From contig NZ_JAPWHB010000004.1 in the NCBI RefSeq assembly GCF_027214025.1, positions 434,001-498,000 of the forward strand: 64,000 nucleotides of DNA, given 5' to 3'. How positions within the stretch are numbered: the first letter of the stretch is position 1; every line of letters starts with the position of its first letter. The DNA is from Parahoeflea alexandrii. Its GTDB lineage: Bacteria; Pseudomonadota; Alphaproteobacteria; Rhizobiales; Rhizobiaceae. The notes beneath the pieces were generated by a model, which was given only the letters and a program-made list of their open reading frames with translations, was not told where the DNA came from and searched no databases. Shown here in pieces: positions 25,659-33,932 of this stretch. A program made the translations under genes and the position numbers.

Positions 25659-25886
25659 TCAACAGCGTTCAAGGCGCTGATCAAGCGGTTGCAAAAATTT
25701 CCTCGCGGACCCTTTCTTTATAGGGTGTGCGGCGCCCGGCAACAAGATGCCTTCCCGCCCGCGCGCCACTTGATCGCACCCCGGCAAAGGCCCTGTGCCA
25801 AAACTTACCAAATGCTTGCCGGCCCCTTAGCCAATTTTTAAACCCCAGCCTGTAGTCTCTGCTCGATAGGTCTTGAGTGTGTAAGA

Positions 25887-25891
25887 GAGTC
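25887..25891. promoter_or_regulatory. GAGTC (GANTC) methylation site next to the sciP start
   Basis: A single CcrM-type GANTC site ends 2 bases before the sciP start codon. In Caulobacter-type cell cycles, CcrM methylation state with GcrA tunes promoters carrying such sites. One 5-base site can arise by chance; its interest comes from the matching sites at ctrA and eipA. Confidence 0.4.
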
Positions 25892-25893
25892 CA

Positions 25894-26169
25894 ATGACCG
25901 AAATGGTACGACCCCGCGTCAAATATGTCATCGGCCCCGATGGGAGTCCGTTGACGATAGCCGATCTGCCGCCCGCCAACACCCGTCGATGGGTGATCAG
26001 GCGCAAGGCTGAAGTGGTGGCCGCAGTTCGCGGCGGCCTCTTGAGCCTCGAGGAGGCTTGCGATCGCTATACGCTGACAGTTGAGGAATTCCTCTCCTGG
26101 CAGTCCTCCATCAGCGACCATGGCCTCGCCGGCCTGCGCACGACACGGATCCAGCAGTACCGGCATTGA
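25894..26169 (+). CDS. sciP: CtrA inhibitor SciP (DUF1153)
   Basis: The 91-residue protein is nearly identical in pattern to known SciP proteins: MTEMVRPRVKYVIGPDGSPL then LPPANTRRWVIRRKAEVVAA and LSLEEACDRYTLTVEEFLSW. It is a helix-turn-helix protein that binds CtrA and blocks its activation of target promoters in G1. The position a few genes from ctrA, fliJ and chpT supports this. It is conserved and probably essential in the order. Confidence 0.96.
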   Translation: MTEMVRPRVKYVIGPDGSPLTIADLPPANTRRWVIRRKAEVVAAVRGGLLSLEEACDRYTLTVEEFLSWQSSISDHGLAGLRTTRIQQYRH

Positions 26170-26177
26170 TCAAGTCC

Positions 26178-26195
26178 TGAAGCCCTCGGGCTTCA
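26178..26195 (+). terminator. Short palindrome after sciP
   Basis: TGAAGCCC-TC-GGGCTTCA, 8 bases past the sciP stop. The loop is very tight and no T run follows, so termination here is only possible. Confidence 0.35.
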
Positions 26196-26319
26196 TCGAG
26201 CGCTCATACCCGAATGCTTTACGGATGAAGCGGCAGCCTGCCGTCCTTGCGTGCCTTGCTGACAGCTTGGCCCGACCGCTTGGTACGTCGCTGTCGTGTT
26301 CCCGATCACGGGTGCCGGG

Positions 26320-26778
26320 TCAGGCTCCGGGCGGCGGGCCGGAGCGGCCGGCAAGCCCGTGGGCGATCGCCGCCGCCAGCGCCGAGCCCGCATAGAACCA
26401 CAGGCCCGGCTGGGAAAACGCCTCGGCCAGCCCGCCGGTCTTGGCCGCGACGATCACCAGCGCCACCAGCACGACATCCATCAGCGACCAGCGGCTCAGA
26501 TGCGGCAACAGCCGCGTGGCAAGCCCCGGCTTGTGCGAAAGCCCCAGGGCTTCGGCGGCAATCGCCACCAGCTTGACCACAGGAAACACCACCGAAACCA
26601 GCCCCACCACCACGGCCAGAACCGGATCGTCCCCTGTCCACAACGTCGCGATCACGCCCAGCAGCGACGGCGACTGGTCAAAAAAATACAGCGTTTCGAA
26701 CCGCATCAGCGGCAACACGATGCCGAGCCCGAAAAACAGCGGCGCCAGCACCAATGCCAGGGCAAGCGTCAAACGCAT
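26320..26778 (-). CDS. PqiA-like (paraquat-inducible protein A domain) membrane protein
   Basis: About 152 residues with four hydrophobic segments. The block PHLSRWSLMDVVLVALVIVA is the signature half of a PqiA domain. Full PqiA proteins carry two such modules; this is a single-module form, common in alphaproteobacteria. PqiA partners MCE-type lipid-transport proteins in other bacteria, but no such gene is nearby. The start is uncertain: ATG at 26778 begins the first helix, while in-frame ATGs at about 26844 and 26872 would add a charged leader and reach into the promoter region of the divergent acetyltransferase. Confidence 0.75.
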   Translation of the reverse strand: MRLTLALALVLAPLFFGLGIVLPLMRFETLYFFDQSPSLLGVIATLWTGDDPVLAVVVGLVSVVFPVVKLVAIAAEALGLSHKPGLATRLLPHLSRWSLMDVVLVALVIVAAKTGGLAEAFSQPGLWFYAGSALAAAIAHGLAGRSGPPPGA

Positions 26779-26914
26779 CGATCTGCTCTCATACCCGCTC
26801 CCCGCCTGCCGGGCCTCGAACCGGTTTTGGTATCGAGACGACATCGGCTGGTTTAAACTGATGGCACGCATCTCCATATCCGAGTGCGGCAGAGATTGGC
26901 AATCAGGAGCACCC

Positions 26915-27193
26915 ATGCAGATCAGTGAGGAAAACGGCCCGACCGGCGGACGCTACATCGCGAGGCTTGAAGGCGTCGAGGCCGAGATGACGTTCTCGCG
27001 CGCCTCGCCGCAGCTTGTCATCATCGATCACACCGGCGTCCCCGATAGCCTGCGCGGCAAGGGTGTCGGCCAGGCGCTGGCGCTTCATGCGGTTGAGGCC
27101 GCCCGTACCGGGGGATGGAAAATCATTCCGCTCTGCCCGTTCTTCAAGGCGCAGGCGCAACGGCATCCGGAATGGCGCGACGTGGTGAACTGA
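26915..27193 (+). CDS. Small GNAT-like N-acetyltransferase (YidJ/CG-type)
   Basis: A 92-residue compact acetyltransferase-fold protein. It has beta strand ARLEGVEAEMTFSR, then IIDHTGVPDSLRGKGVGQAL, where RGKGVG is the acetyl-CoA pyrophosphate loop, and ends IPLCPFFKAQAQRHPEWRDV. This matches the short Acetyltransf_CG family (human GATD1/yeast YidJ-type), which lacks the N-terminal part of full GNATs. The start follows AGGAGCACCC. Substrate unknown. Confidence 0.88.
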   Translation: MQISEENGPTGGRYIARLEGVEAEMTFSRASPQLVIIDHTGVPDSLRGKGVGQALALHAVEAARTGGWKIIPLCPFFKAQAQRHPEWRDVVN

Positions 27194-27282
27194 ACCGGGC
27201 CGGAAGGCGGGCCGGGGAGCGCAGACACGACGGGGATATTCAGCGGCACAGCTCCGGGGCATCGTCCCCATCAACGCACGAA

Positions 27283-27306
27283 AGGCGCGGGCAACCGCCC
27301 GCGCCT
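27283..27306. terminator. Bidirectional terminator-like hairpin between the acetyltransferase and FliJ-like genes
   Basis: A perfect 10-bp stem (AGGCGCGGGC/GCCCGCGCCT) with loop AACC lies between two convergent genes. The minus-strand side continues into TTTCG. It probably serves both genes. Confidence 0.6.
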
Positions 27307-27350
27307 GGCCTTTCGGCCATCTCTCTCATCTTGGCTTGTACGAACCGAAC

Positions 27351-27707
27351 TCAGCCCGTCCGGCTTGACCTGTGTCCGGCGTCGCGCACTTCCAGTGCGG
27401 CCGCCTTCTCGAACTCGGCCTGCGCCTCTTCCAGCGCCAGTTCGGCCGCATCGAGCTGAACCTTCAATTCACGAATTGAGTTCTGCAGATTGTCGGACCG
27501 CTGGCGCGCGGCCTTTGCAAAGGTTGGATAGGCGAAATGGGAAGGATCGGTTATTCCGGCCTTCTTCTCCTCGGCAGTGATCTGGTACTCCAGCTCGGCT
27601 GCCATCTTTTCCATTTCTGCCATCATCAGCTGGATCTGCCCAAGCTGACGGGTCTTCTCGTTGACCTGGAATTGTTTCAGGCGAACGTGGCTCTCACGCG
27701 ACTTCAT
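27351..27707 (-). CDS. FliJ-like coiled-coil protein
   Basis: The 118-residue protein is almost all charged helix: MKSRESHVRLKQFQVNEKTR then QLGQIQLMMAEMEKMAAELE, and a second helix with RSDNLQNSIRELKVQLDAAE. This fits the flagellar export chaperone FliJ as annotated beside ctrA and sciP in Rhizobiales. FliJ escorts export chaperones to the flagellar ATPase. ATG at 27707 is chosen because GGGAG lies 8 bases upstream; an in-frame TTG at 27713 is too close. No other flagellar gene is in the window. Confidence 0.75.
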   Translation of the reverse strand: MKSRESHVRLKQFQVNEKTRQLGQIQLMMAEMEKMAAELEYQITAEEKKAGITDPSHFAYPTFAKAARQRSDNLQNSIRELKVQLDAAELALEEAQAEFEKAAALEVRDAGHRSSRTG

Positions 27708-27911
27708 ACGCAATACTCCCGTGATGCGAGATCCCGGTTAATGAAACTCGTTACACTGGCAAACCCTGCCAGTCCCGGTGTGCAAATAATGACCACGACG
27801 TTAACTTTTTGTCCGCCGCGGTAACCATTCATTTACGGGCATCGTTAATACTACGCCTCATGGTTTAAGGCGGGGTAAACGGAAAGCATGATTTTTTCGC
27901 CCGCCATTCCG

Positions 27912-27955
27912 GAGTCCTTTGAATCACTTGGAGCCATTTCTTGATGTGTTGATTC
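27912..27955. promoter_or_regulatory. Three GANTC sites clustered in the ctrA upstream region
   Basis: GAGTC at 27912-27916, GAATC at 27921-27925 and GATTC at 27951-27955 fall within 44 bases. They lie in a 440-base AT-rich gap before ctrA that also holds several TTAA/GTTAAC half sites of the CtrA type (for example around 28047-28053). In Caulobacter, ctrA P1 carries one CcrM site whose hemimethylation times expression. The sites are seen directly; their use as a cell-cycle switch is inferred. Confidence 0.6.
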
Positions 27956-28146
27956 AAGAAAATCCGAGAGTTTTTTTGGAGTAAAATCAGGAGTATGCCA
28001 GTGATAATTAACATTCTGATAGTGGTTGCCTAACCTGATCAGAATTTGTTAACCATTCCATGGCAGCCTCCAAATCAGGCAACGACTGGATCCGTATCGC
28101 GTAAGTGGATCTCAAACACCTTGCGGCGGCGGAAAAGGGGATAAAT

Positions 28147-28848
28147 ATGCGGGTTCTACTGATTGAGGATGACAGCGCCACGGCTCAGAGCATTGAGCTG
28201 ATGCTGAAGTCTGAAAGCTTCAACGTGTACACCACCGATCTCGGTGAAGAGGGCGTCGACCTCGGCAAGCTCTACGACTACGACATCATTCTGCTCGACC
28301 TCAATCTGCCGGACATGTCCGGCTATGAAGTCCTGCGCACTCTCAGGCTTTCCAAGGTCAAGACCCCGATCCTGATCCTGTCCGGCATGGCCGGCATCGA
28401 GGACAAGGTTCGCGGTCTCGGTTTTGGCGCCGATGACTACATGACCAAGCCGTTCCACAAGGACGAGCTGGTGGCGCGCATTCACGCCATCGTCCGCCGT
28501 TCCAAGGGCCACGCCCAGTCGGTCATCACCACCGGCGACCTGGTGGTCAACCTCGACGCCAAGACCGTCGAAGTTGGTGCACAGCGGGTTCACCTCACCG
28601 GCAAGGAATACCAGATGCTGGAGCTGCTTTCGCTCCGCAAGGGCACGACGCTCACCAAGGAAATGTTCCTCAACCACCTCTACGGTGGCATGGACGAGCC
28701 GGAACTCAAGATCATCGACGTCTTCATCTGCAAGCTGCGCAAGAAACTTGCGACCTCGGCCGGCGGCAAGAACTACATCGAGACTGTCTGGGGCCGCGGC
28801 TACGTGCTGCGCGAACCCGACGAAAACGAAATCCTCGAAAGCGCCTGA
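28147..28848 (+). CDS. ctrA: Cell-cycle response regulator CtrA
   Basis: The 233-residue OmpR-type regulator is CtrA. The receiver has [20 protein letters not shown], phospho-acceptor D51 ([15 protein letters not shown]) and K in [13 protein letters not shown]. The C-terminal winged helix contains [20 protein letters not shown] and [16 protein letters not shown]. Phosphorylated through ChpT, CtrA binds TTAA-N7-TTAA sites and controls division, flagella and envelope genes. The start at 28147 begins the receiver directly; the frame is open 42 bases further. It is followed by a strong terminator. Confidence 0.97.
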   Translation: MRVLLIEDDSATAQSIELMLKSESFNVYTTDLGEEGVDLGKLYDYDIILLDLNLPDMSGYEVLRTLRLSKVKTPILILSGMAGIEDKVRGLGFGADDYMTKPFHKDELVARIHAIVRRSKGHAQSVITTGDLVVNLDAKTVEVGAQRVHLTGKEYQMLELLSLRKGTTLTKEMFLNHLYGGMDEPELKIIDVFICKLRKKLATSAGGKNYIETVWGRGYVLREPDENEILESA

Positions 28849-28890
28849 TCCCTCCTCCCCTTTCCCGGGATTGGGCCTGAAACAGCAAAA

Positions 28891-28916
28891 ACCCGCCGGT
28901 TCGGCGGGTTTTTTTA
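28891..28916 (+). terminator. Intrinsic terminator of ctrA
   Basis: ACCCGCCG-GTT-CGGCGGGT stem-loop followed by a run of T, 42 bases past the ctrA stop. A short A run on the other side may let it act on minus-strand transcripts too. Confidence 0.9.
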
Positions 28917-28978
28917 TGTCCTGGAGGGCTCGCCCCATCGGTCGATGGACGAGCAAGTCTCCAACGGTTCGGGAAGGG

Positions 28979-29341
28979 TCAGGCGGCGGCGGCGTAAGGC
29001 GCGAAGGCTTCCGTCAGGCTGCGGCGGTCGAACGGTTTGAGCAGGAAATCGTCGGCGCCGGCGCGCTTGCCCGCCATCATCTGCTTGAATTCCTTTTCGA
29101 TCATCAGGTAGTAGATGCGCACATCCTTGCCGCCTTCCATCTGGCGCACCGACGAGATCAGGTCCAGCGCGCCGGTCATGCCCGCATCGACGCACAGGAC
29201 ATCGGGAAGCTGCGCATCACACATGATCATCGCTTCACCGGCATTGGACGCCTCGATGACGAGATAGTCCAGCCCGGTCAGGATGCGCTTGGCAACCTTG
29301 CAAATCACGGCGGAATCATCGGCAATCATAAAGCGGCGCAT
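28979..29341 (-). CDS. Single-domain response regulator (receiver only)
   Basis: The 120-residue receiver has acidic pair D8-D9 (MIADDSAVICKVAK), phospho-acceptor D52 (VLCVDAGMTG) and conserved K near residue 104 (DFLLKPFDRRSL). No output domain is present. The family occurs next to chpT in Rhizobiales; a place in the ChpT phosphorelay is likely but the exact role is unknown. It does not read like CpdR or DivK. It lies 137 bases downstream of chpT in the same direction. Confidence 0.85.
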   Translation of the reverse strand: MRRFMIADDSAVICKVAKRILTGLDYLVIEASNAGEAMIMCDAQLPDVLCVDAGMTGALDLISSVRQMEGGKDVRIYYLMIEKEFKQMMAGKRAGADDFLLKPFDRRSLTEAFAPYAAAA

Positions 29342-29478
29342 GGCGCGTCTCCCTTGGCTTCTTCCTGGCGCACCCGCTGGCGGATGCGCCCTCACTGCAG
29401 GGAAGACTAGCTCAAGGGAGCGAACATTTCGTAATCAGACAGGCTTAACGGAGCGTTGCCGCTTCCCCGGCCCCTGTC

Positions 29479-30129
29479 TCAGGCTGCAGCCTTGCGTTCG
29501 GCGGTGAACACCACCTCGTCCGCATTGGCCGAACAGGAAAGCGTAAGCCCGGCTTCATCCGCCAGGAGCACGGTATAGTAGGGCTGAATCGAGTGGGCAT
29601 CGATTGCCTCGTCGACATTGCCGGAATAGATCTCCAGGAATTTCGGCGGCACCCGCACCATCTTGCCCTTGCAGACCAGGCGGAACTTAGGATCGGTCTC
29701 CGGCGTCTCCACCGTCACATCAATTTCGCCACCGCGCGGAATGGCCCCGTAGGCGACAAGGAACAGGTTGAGCAGCAGCTTGACCTGGTTCTTCGGAATG
29801 ATGGCGCGCGGCCCGCTCCACCGCACTTCGGTTTTCTTGTCGGCCGACACATAGTCGAGCACTGCCTTTTCGGCTTCGCCGGTGTCGATCGAGGCGCCCA
29901 CCGACCCCGATGCGCCGAAGGCAAGCCGGGCGAACTTGAGCCGCACCGAAGCGTTGAGCGCGCTGGTGCGGATCAGGTCCATTGCATCGGCATCGGCGCC
30001 GCCCTCATCCAGCAGCTCCAGCCCGTTGTTGATCGCGCCGACCGGCGAGATGATGTCGTGGCACACGCGGCTGCACAAAAGCGCTGCCAGGTCTGGACCT
30101 GCCAGGGTCAGGTTATGGTTTTTCGACAT
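29479..30129 (-). CDS. chpT: Histidine phosphotransferase ChpT
   Basis: The 216-residue protein fits ChpT. The N-terminal helical part carries the phospho-accepting histidine in LLCSRVCHDIISPVGAINNG (H24), followed by a degenerate ATPase-like domain. ChpT passes phosphate from CckA to CtrA and CpdR. ATG at 30129 follows GGAG by 7 bases. The genes around it (ctrA, sciP, receiver, eipA) make this stretch a cell-cycle cluster. Confidence 0.95.
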   Translation of the reverse strand: MSKNHNLTLAGPDLAALLCSRVCHDIISPVGAINNGLELLDEGGADADAMDLIRTSALNASVRLKFARLAFGASGSVGASIDTGEAEKAVLDYVSADKKTEVRWSGPRAIIPKNQVKLLLNLFLVAYGAIPRGGEIDVTVETPETDPKFRLVCKGKMVRVPPKFLEIYSGNVDEAIDAHSIQPYYTVLLADEAGLTLSCSANADEVVFTAERKAAA

Positions 30130-30283
30130 CAAGAATCTCCTCTTTGTGCCCCGCGCGTCGAATCGGCTGGGCAGCAAAATCGCATCAGGTGCGGTTTATC
30201 GCAAGCGCTTCGGGCCATGGGCCGACAGTTGGCCATGGCCGAAAATTGCTTCGCATATCCTGCCCTAAAGACACCACATTTGG

Positions 30284-30365
30284 TAAACTGCTTATTAAGA
30301 TCGGCGCGCCACAATGTGATCAATGTTTCCTGCGGTATCTACCGTCCCATCAACGGAGTGGACTC
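30284..30365 (+). promoter_or_regulatory. CtrA-type site and GANTC site upstream of eipA
   Basis: TAAA-N7-TTAA at 30284-30298 matches the CtrA consensus TTAA-N7-TTAA at 7 of 8 positions. GACTC at 30361-30365, one base before the eipA start codon, is a CcrM site. In Brucella, eipA is reported to be under CtrA control, which supports the assignment. Confidence 0.55.
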
Positions 30366-30366
30366 T

Positions 30367-30954
30367 ATGATCGTGTCCCGCTTTTGCCTTCGTGCATTTG
30401 CCACCTTTCTTCTCGCGCTGCTGCTTGTTTCCGGAACGGTTCCGGGAGCGACCGCGCAGGCGGCGAATTCATCGCAATACAGCATGCAGGAGATCATCGA
30501 CGCCGGCCATGGCTTCTTCGGAACCACATCCGGCGGTCTCGCCAAGGTTGTCGAGAAGGCATTCCAGTCCTACGGACTGCCGAACGGCTACGTTCTCGGC
30601 CAGGAAGCCTCCGGCGCCCTGATCGGCGGCCTGACCTACGGCGAAGGTCAGCTCTACACCAAGAATGCCGGCCAGCACGACCTGTTCTGGCAAGGCCCGT
30701 CGATCGGCTGGGACTATGGTGGCGACGGCAACCGGACCATGATGCTGGTCTACAACCTCCCCAGCGTCGAAGCCGTCTATGGCCGGTTTGGCGGCGTATC
30801 GGGCTCGGCCTACGTGATCGCCGGTCTTGGCATGACGGTGCTCAAGCGCGGCGATATACTGATGGTTCCCATTCGCACCGGCGTCGGCGCACGGCTGGGC
30901 ATCAATATCGGCTATCTGAAAATGACCCAGACACCGACCTGGAACCCGTTCTAG
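30367..30954 (+). CDS. eipA: EipA-family (DUF1134) periplasmic envelope protein
   Basis: A 195-residue protein with a Sec signal (MIVSRFCLRAF...GATAQA, cleavage near residue 32). The DUF1134 core follows: IIDAGHGFFGTTSGGLAKVV, then YGEGQLYTKNAG and WQGPSIGWDYGGDGNR. EipA is a small beta-barrel-like periplasmic protein needed for envelope integrity and cell division in Brucella. The start follows GGAGTGGACTCT. It ends in a clear terminator, so it is monocistronic. Confidence 0.92.
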   Translation: MIVSRFCLRAFATFLLALLLVSGTVPGATAQAANSSQYSMQEIIDAGHGFFGTTSGGLAKVVEKAFQSYGLPNGYVLGQEASGALIGGLTYGEGQLYTKNAGQHDLFWQGPSIGWDYGGDGNRTMMLVYNLPSVEAVYGRFGGVSGSAYVIAGLGMTVLKRGDILMVPIRTGVGARLGINIGYLKMTQTPTWNPF

Positions 30955-30981
30955 CTGATCCGGGGTTTTTTGAAGACGTCA

Positions 30982-31006
30982 GGCGGCCGCTTGCGGCCGC
31001 CTTTTT
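30982..31006 (+). terminator. Intrinsic terminator of eipA
   Basis: GGCGGCCGC-TT-GCGGCCGCC stem followed by TTTTT, 27 bases after the eipA stop. Confidence 0.9.
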
Positions 31007-31149
31007 ATTGCAGCAATCCCTTGGGATTCCGCCTTCTGCGTCCCACCTTCACCTCTTGCCGCTTGCCGATTCGGCCCCGCCATGCTTAATGCTTCCGCAG
31101 GTTTGGCCGGGCCCTTCTTGAGCCCTGCCCGTGACAATGTGGATACGGT

Positions 31150-32520
31150 GTGATCGAGTTTGTCCTGTTATTTGCGCTGGGTTTTCTGGCCGCCGCTCTT
31201 GTCGGGCTGATCGTTGCGCCGATCATCCAGCGCCGGGTGGTAAGTCTGACCGAGCGCAGGATCCGCGCCAGCGTGCCGCTTTCCACGGCCGAGATCCGCG
31301 CCGACAAGGATATGGCGCGAGCGGCCTTTGCGGCTGAAAACGCCCGTCTGTCGGTCGATCTCAAGCACAACCGCGACCTGCTCACCGAAAGTGTGGCGCG
31401 GGGTACTCGGCTGAGCAACGAACTGGTCGCCATTCGTGCCGAAAAGCTCGATGCGGAAAAACGCATCGAAGAGCAGGATGCCGACATTCGTGATCTTCAT
31501 TCGCAGGTAAACGAGCGCGACGCCAGGATCACCACCCTGACCGGCAATTTCGGCGACGCGGCGCGGCTGGCCGAGGCCCGCAAGCACGAAATCGCCATGC
31601 GCGATGACAAGATCAACCGCCTCGGCGCCGAGATCGAGGAGCTTCGCATCGACGTCGTCACCCTCGACACCGAAGCGGAGAATTTCAAGTCCCAGATCAG
31701 GGAACTCCGCACCGAACGCAACGCCTTGCGCGACTCGCTCAAGGACTCGGAAAGCGTCAGCCGCGACCTGGAAAACCGGCTGAAAAGCAACGACGAGCGG
31801 CTGGCTCAAAGCGAGGAGAAGCTCGCCAAGGCGATTACGGCGCTGACCGATCGCGAGAACGCGCTGGAACGCCGGATCGCCGAAGTCGAGCGGTTCAAGG
31901 CGAAAAACCGCGAACTCTCCGACGAGTTGCGGCAAACCAAGAGCGCCCTCAAGGAAGCCAACAGCCTGGCGCGAAAGGCCGCCGTGAGCGGCCGCAACGG
32001 CGCCGCCCGGCAGACCCCGCCAACCGCCGCGCCGCCGCAGGCCGGCAACATCGCCGGTGACGCAGCAGAAAGCGCCGCCACCGAAACACCCGCTCCAGCC
32101 GCAACTGAACCGGCGGACAAGGCCGCGCAGCCAGGCGCCGAAATTCACCAGATCGCCAGGGACAAGCCCGCCGCCCAGCCGAAACCCTCCGTCGAGCAGG
32201 CCCCCGTAAAACAGGCCGCCACGGCGAAGCCGCAAGGCACCGAAGACCTCTCCGAAGACGAAAAGATCGACCGTCTTCGCGCCCGCCAGGCGGCGCTGAT
32301 CGAGCGATTGCTGAAAGCCGACAGCAGCAGCAACGACGCGGCGTTGCGGCGCGAGATCGCCACCGTCGCCGCGATGATGGTGGAACTGACCGCCAGCCGG
32401 GACGGCGACGCCTCGCCGATCTACAATATCCTCAAGGGCAGCGAAGACCCCGTCCAGCCTGGCAGCAGCGAGCCGAGTCTCGCCGCCCGCGCCCGCGAGA
32501 TGCTTGCCGGCAACGGCTGA
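31150..32520 (+). CDS. Membrane-anchored coiled-coil protein of unknown function
   Basis: The 456-residue protein has one N-terminal membrane helix (residues 2-26, LLFALGFLAAALVGLIVAP). A long heptad-rich coiled coil spans about 60-280, rich in E, R, K and L and carrying repeated RDxxN/LExR stretches. An Ala/Pro/Glu-rich disordered linker follows (about 285-370), then a short conserved helical tail with EDEKIDRLRARQAALIERLL. The start is GTG at 31150. It is the layout of envelope or polar scaffold proteins, but I recognise no named family; homologues are expected across Rhizobiales. It lies alone between eipA and a repeat. Confidence 0.8.
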   Translation: MIEFVLLFALGFLAAALVGLIVAPIIQRRVVSLTERRIRASVPLSTAEIRADKDMARAAFAAENARLSVDLKHNRDLLTESVARGTRLSNELVAIRAEKLDAEKRIEEQDADIRDLHSQVNERDARITTLTGNFGDAARLAEARKHEIAMRDDKINRLGAEIEELRIDVVTLDTEAENFKSQIRELRTERNALRDSLKDSESVSRDLENRLKSNDERLAQSEEKLAKAITALTDRENALERRIAEVERFKAKNRELSDELRQTKSALKEANSLARKAAVSGRNGAARQTPPTAAPPQAGNIAGDAAESAATETPAPAATEPADKAAQPGAEIHQIARDKPAAQPKPSVEQAPVKQAATAKPQGTEDLSEDEKIDRLRARQAALIERLLKADSSSNDAALRREIATVAAMMVELTASRDGDASPIYNILKGSEDPVQPGSSEPSLAARAREMLAGNG

Positions 32521-32556
32521 GACCTCAGTGCTGGGGGCTGACCAGTAAAGACCCGG

Positions 32557-32664
32557 CTACAGCGCCGCGCATCCAAACGGATGCGCAAAGGTCGCTGTAA
32601 GACATTGAAATAATGCATGTACGTTATCGCTCAAATGATTCCATTTGAGCGCGACATGCATTAG
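32557..32664. repeat. RIME-like double-palindrome element, copy B
   Basis: A 108-base element. Palindrome 1 has TACAGCG...CGCTGTA outer arms and GCGCATCC-AAAC-GGATGCGC inner arms. Palindrome 2 has TAATGCATGT...ACATGCATTA outer arms and CGCTCAAATG-ATTC-CATTTGAGCG inner arms. It matches copy A at 23242-23348 in order and sequence. The right palindrome overlaps the 3' end of the SpoU methyltransferase gene. Length and layout fit RIME1. Confidence 0.8.
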
Positions 32665-33505
32665 GGGCTGTCCGGCCCATGCGGGTCGAGGCGTGCCAAA
32701 GCGCGATGCCGCTGGCGGTGGCGACATTCAGACTGTCCATCCCCGGCGCCTGCTCGATCCTGAGCGTCCTGATCCGGGCGATGAGTTCGGCGGGCAACCC
32801 CTCGCCCTCGGTGCCGGCAAGCAGCGCCAGGCGTTGGCCCGGCTGAAAGCTGCTCAGCGCCTCCGCGCCGCGTGGCGACAGCCCGGCAACCTCGAAGCCG
32901 TGCGCCGAGAGCGCGCTCACCATTTCCTCGATCGAGCCGGCCCGGCAGAACGGAACCCTCAGCGCCGCCCCGACCGAAACCCGGATCGCCTTGCGGTAGA
33001 GCGGATCGCAGCAGGAGCTATCAAGCACCACGCCTTCGGCGCCGAACACCCCGGCATTGCGGAAGATGCCGCCGATATTGTCGTGATTGGCAATGCCGCA
33101 GGCGGCCACCAGCAGGGCTTTTTCCGGCAATCCCGACAGGAACGCCTCGAACGAGGTGGCCGGCAGGTGCCGCCCGACAGCCAGGATCCCGCGATGCATG
33201 GCAAAGCCCACCGCCGCATCCAGCACCTCGCGGCCGGCGACATAGACCGGGCAGCCGGGATCAATCCGGGCGAGAACGTCGCCAAGCCCGTCGACCCGGT
33301 TTTCGAGGATCAGAGCCTTTTCGAGCACAAACCGCCTGGAACCTGCCTCGGCGTCCATCAGCGCCTGCAGCACCACCCGGCCCTCGGCGATGAAGCGGTC
33401 GCCCCGGCCGGCGAGATCGCGGTCGCGCATCGCGGTGAACTCGGCGATGCGCGGGTCTGCCGGATCCTCGATCCTGACGAGCCGTGCCCGGATTTCCGGC
33501 TCCAT
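32624..33505 (-). CDS. TrmH/SpoU-family RNA 2'-O-methyltransferase
   Basis: The 293-residue SPOUT methyltransferase has a substrate-binding N-terminal part and the three family motifs: NHDNIGGIFRNAGVFGA (motif 1, with catalytic N and R), LALLAGTEGEGLP (motif 2) and MDSLNVATASGIALW (motif 3). The knotted SAM site is complete. Which RNA is modified cannot be told. The last about 14 residues (NACRAQMESFER) are encoded by the RIME-like element, so the natural C-terminus was probably replaced. It lies 2 bases downstream of the small membrane protein gene. Confidence 0.9.
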   Translation of the reverse strand: MEPEIRARLVRIEDPADPRIAEFTAMRDRDLAGRGDRFIAEGRVVLQALMDAEAGSRRFVLEKALILENRVDGLGDVLARIDPGCPVYVAGREVLDAAVGFAMHRGILAVGRHLPATSFEAFLSGLPEKALLVAACGIANHDNIGGIFRNAGVFGAEGVVLDSSCCDPLYRKAIRVSVGAALRVPFCRAGSIEEMVSALSAHGFEVAGLSPRGAEALSSFQPGQRLALLAGTEGEGLPAELIARIRTLRIEQAPGMDSLNVATASGIALWHASTRMGRTAPNACRAQMESFER

Positions 33506-33507
33506 GG

Positions 33508-33903
33508 TCAGCGGGTGATCACGACGATGTCGCTGACAATGCGCCCGACCGAGATGTCGTGAACGATGACGCGGCGCGAACCGTCGGCGGCGCGGCCGAA
33601 GAAGCCGATCCGGTTGCCGTCGAGCGTCACGCTTTCGACGACGAAGCCGGCCGGCAGCGCCGCCACGCCCTCGACCGGTGCGTCGGAGGGAACGCTGCCT
33701 GCGGAACCTGCCACCTGCGCGGCGCCGGCGGCGGGATCGTCCCTGCTCGTGAATTTATAGACAATCGCGCCCAGCACGGTCATAAGACCGATGAACATGA
33801 TGCCGATCGACACGGCCAGCAGCCGGACCATCTTGCGCCGGACTTTTTCCATCTCTGGATCAAGCGGCTTCTCGTCGAGATCGTCCTCGTTGATTTTCGA
33901 CAT
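33508..33903 (-). CDS. Small single-pass membrane protein, unknown function
   Basis: A 131-residue protein: acidic cytoplasmic start (MSKINEDDLDEKPLDPEMEK), one membrane helix at about 28-48 (LLAVSIGIMFIGLMTVLGAI), a low-complexity Ala/Gly stretch, then a small beta-rich periplasmic domain ending DISVGRIVSDIVVITR. ATG at 33903 follows AAGGAATGGAA. It is translationally close to the SpoU gene and divergent from the pseudouridine synthase with only 29 bases between starts. I do not recognise a family; it is conserved-looking and probably Rhizobiales-specific. Confidence 0.75.
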   Translation of the reverse strand: MSKINEDDLDEKPLDPEMEKVRRKMVRLLAVSIGIMFIGLMTVLGAIVYKFTSRDDPAAGAAQVAGSAGSVPSDAPVEGVAALPAGFVVESVTLDGNRIGFFGRAADGSRRVIVHDISVGRIVSDIVVITR

Positions 33904-33932
33904 TTCCATTCCTTGCCGGGCGGACCCTGATA

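Noticed and set aside
27714-28146. Full CtrA boxes (TTAA-N7-TTAA) upstream of ctrA
   Set aside because: Several half sites occur, but I found no exact pair with 7-base spacing; reported only as half sites.
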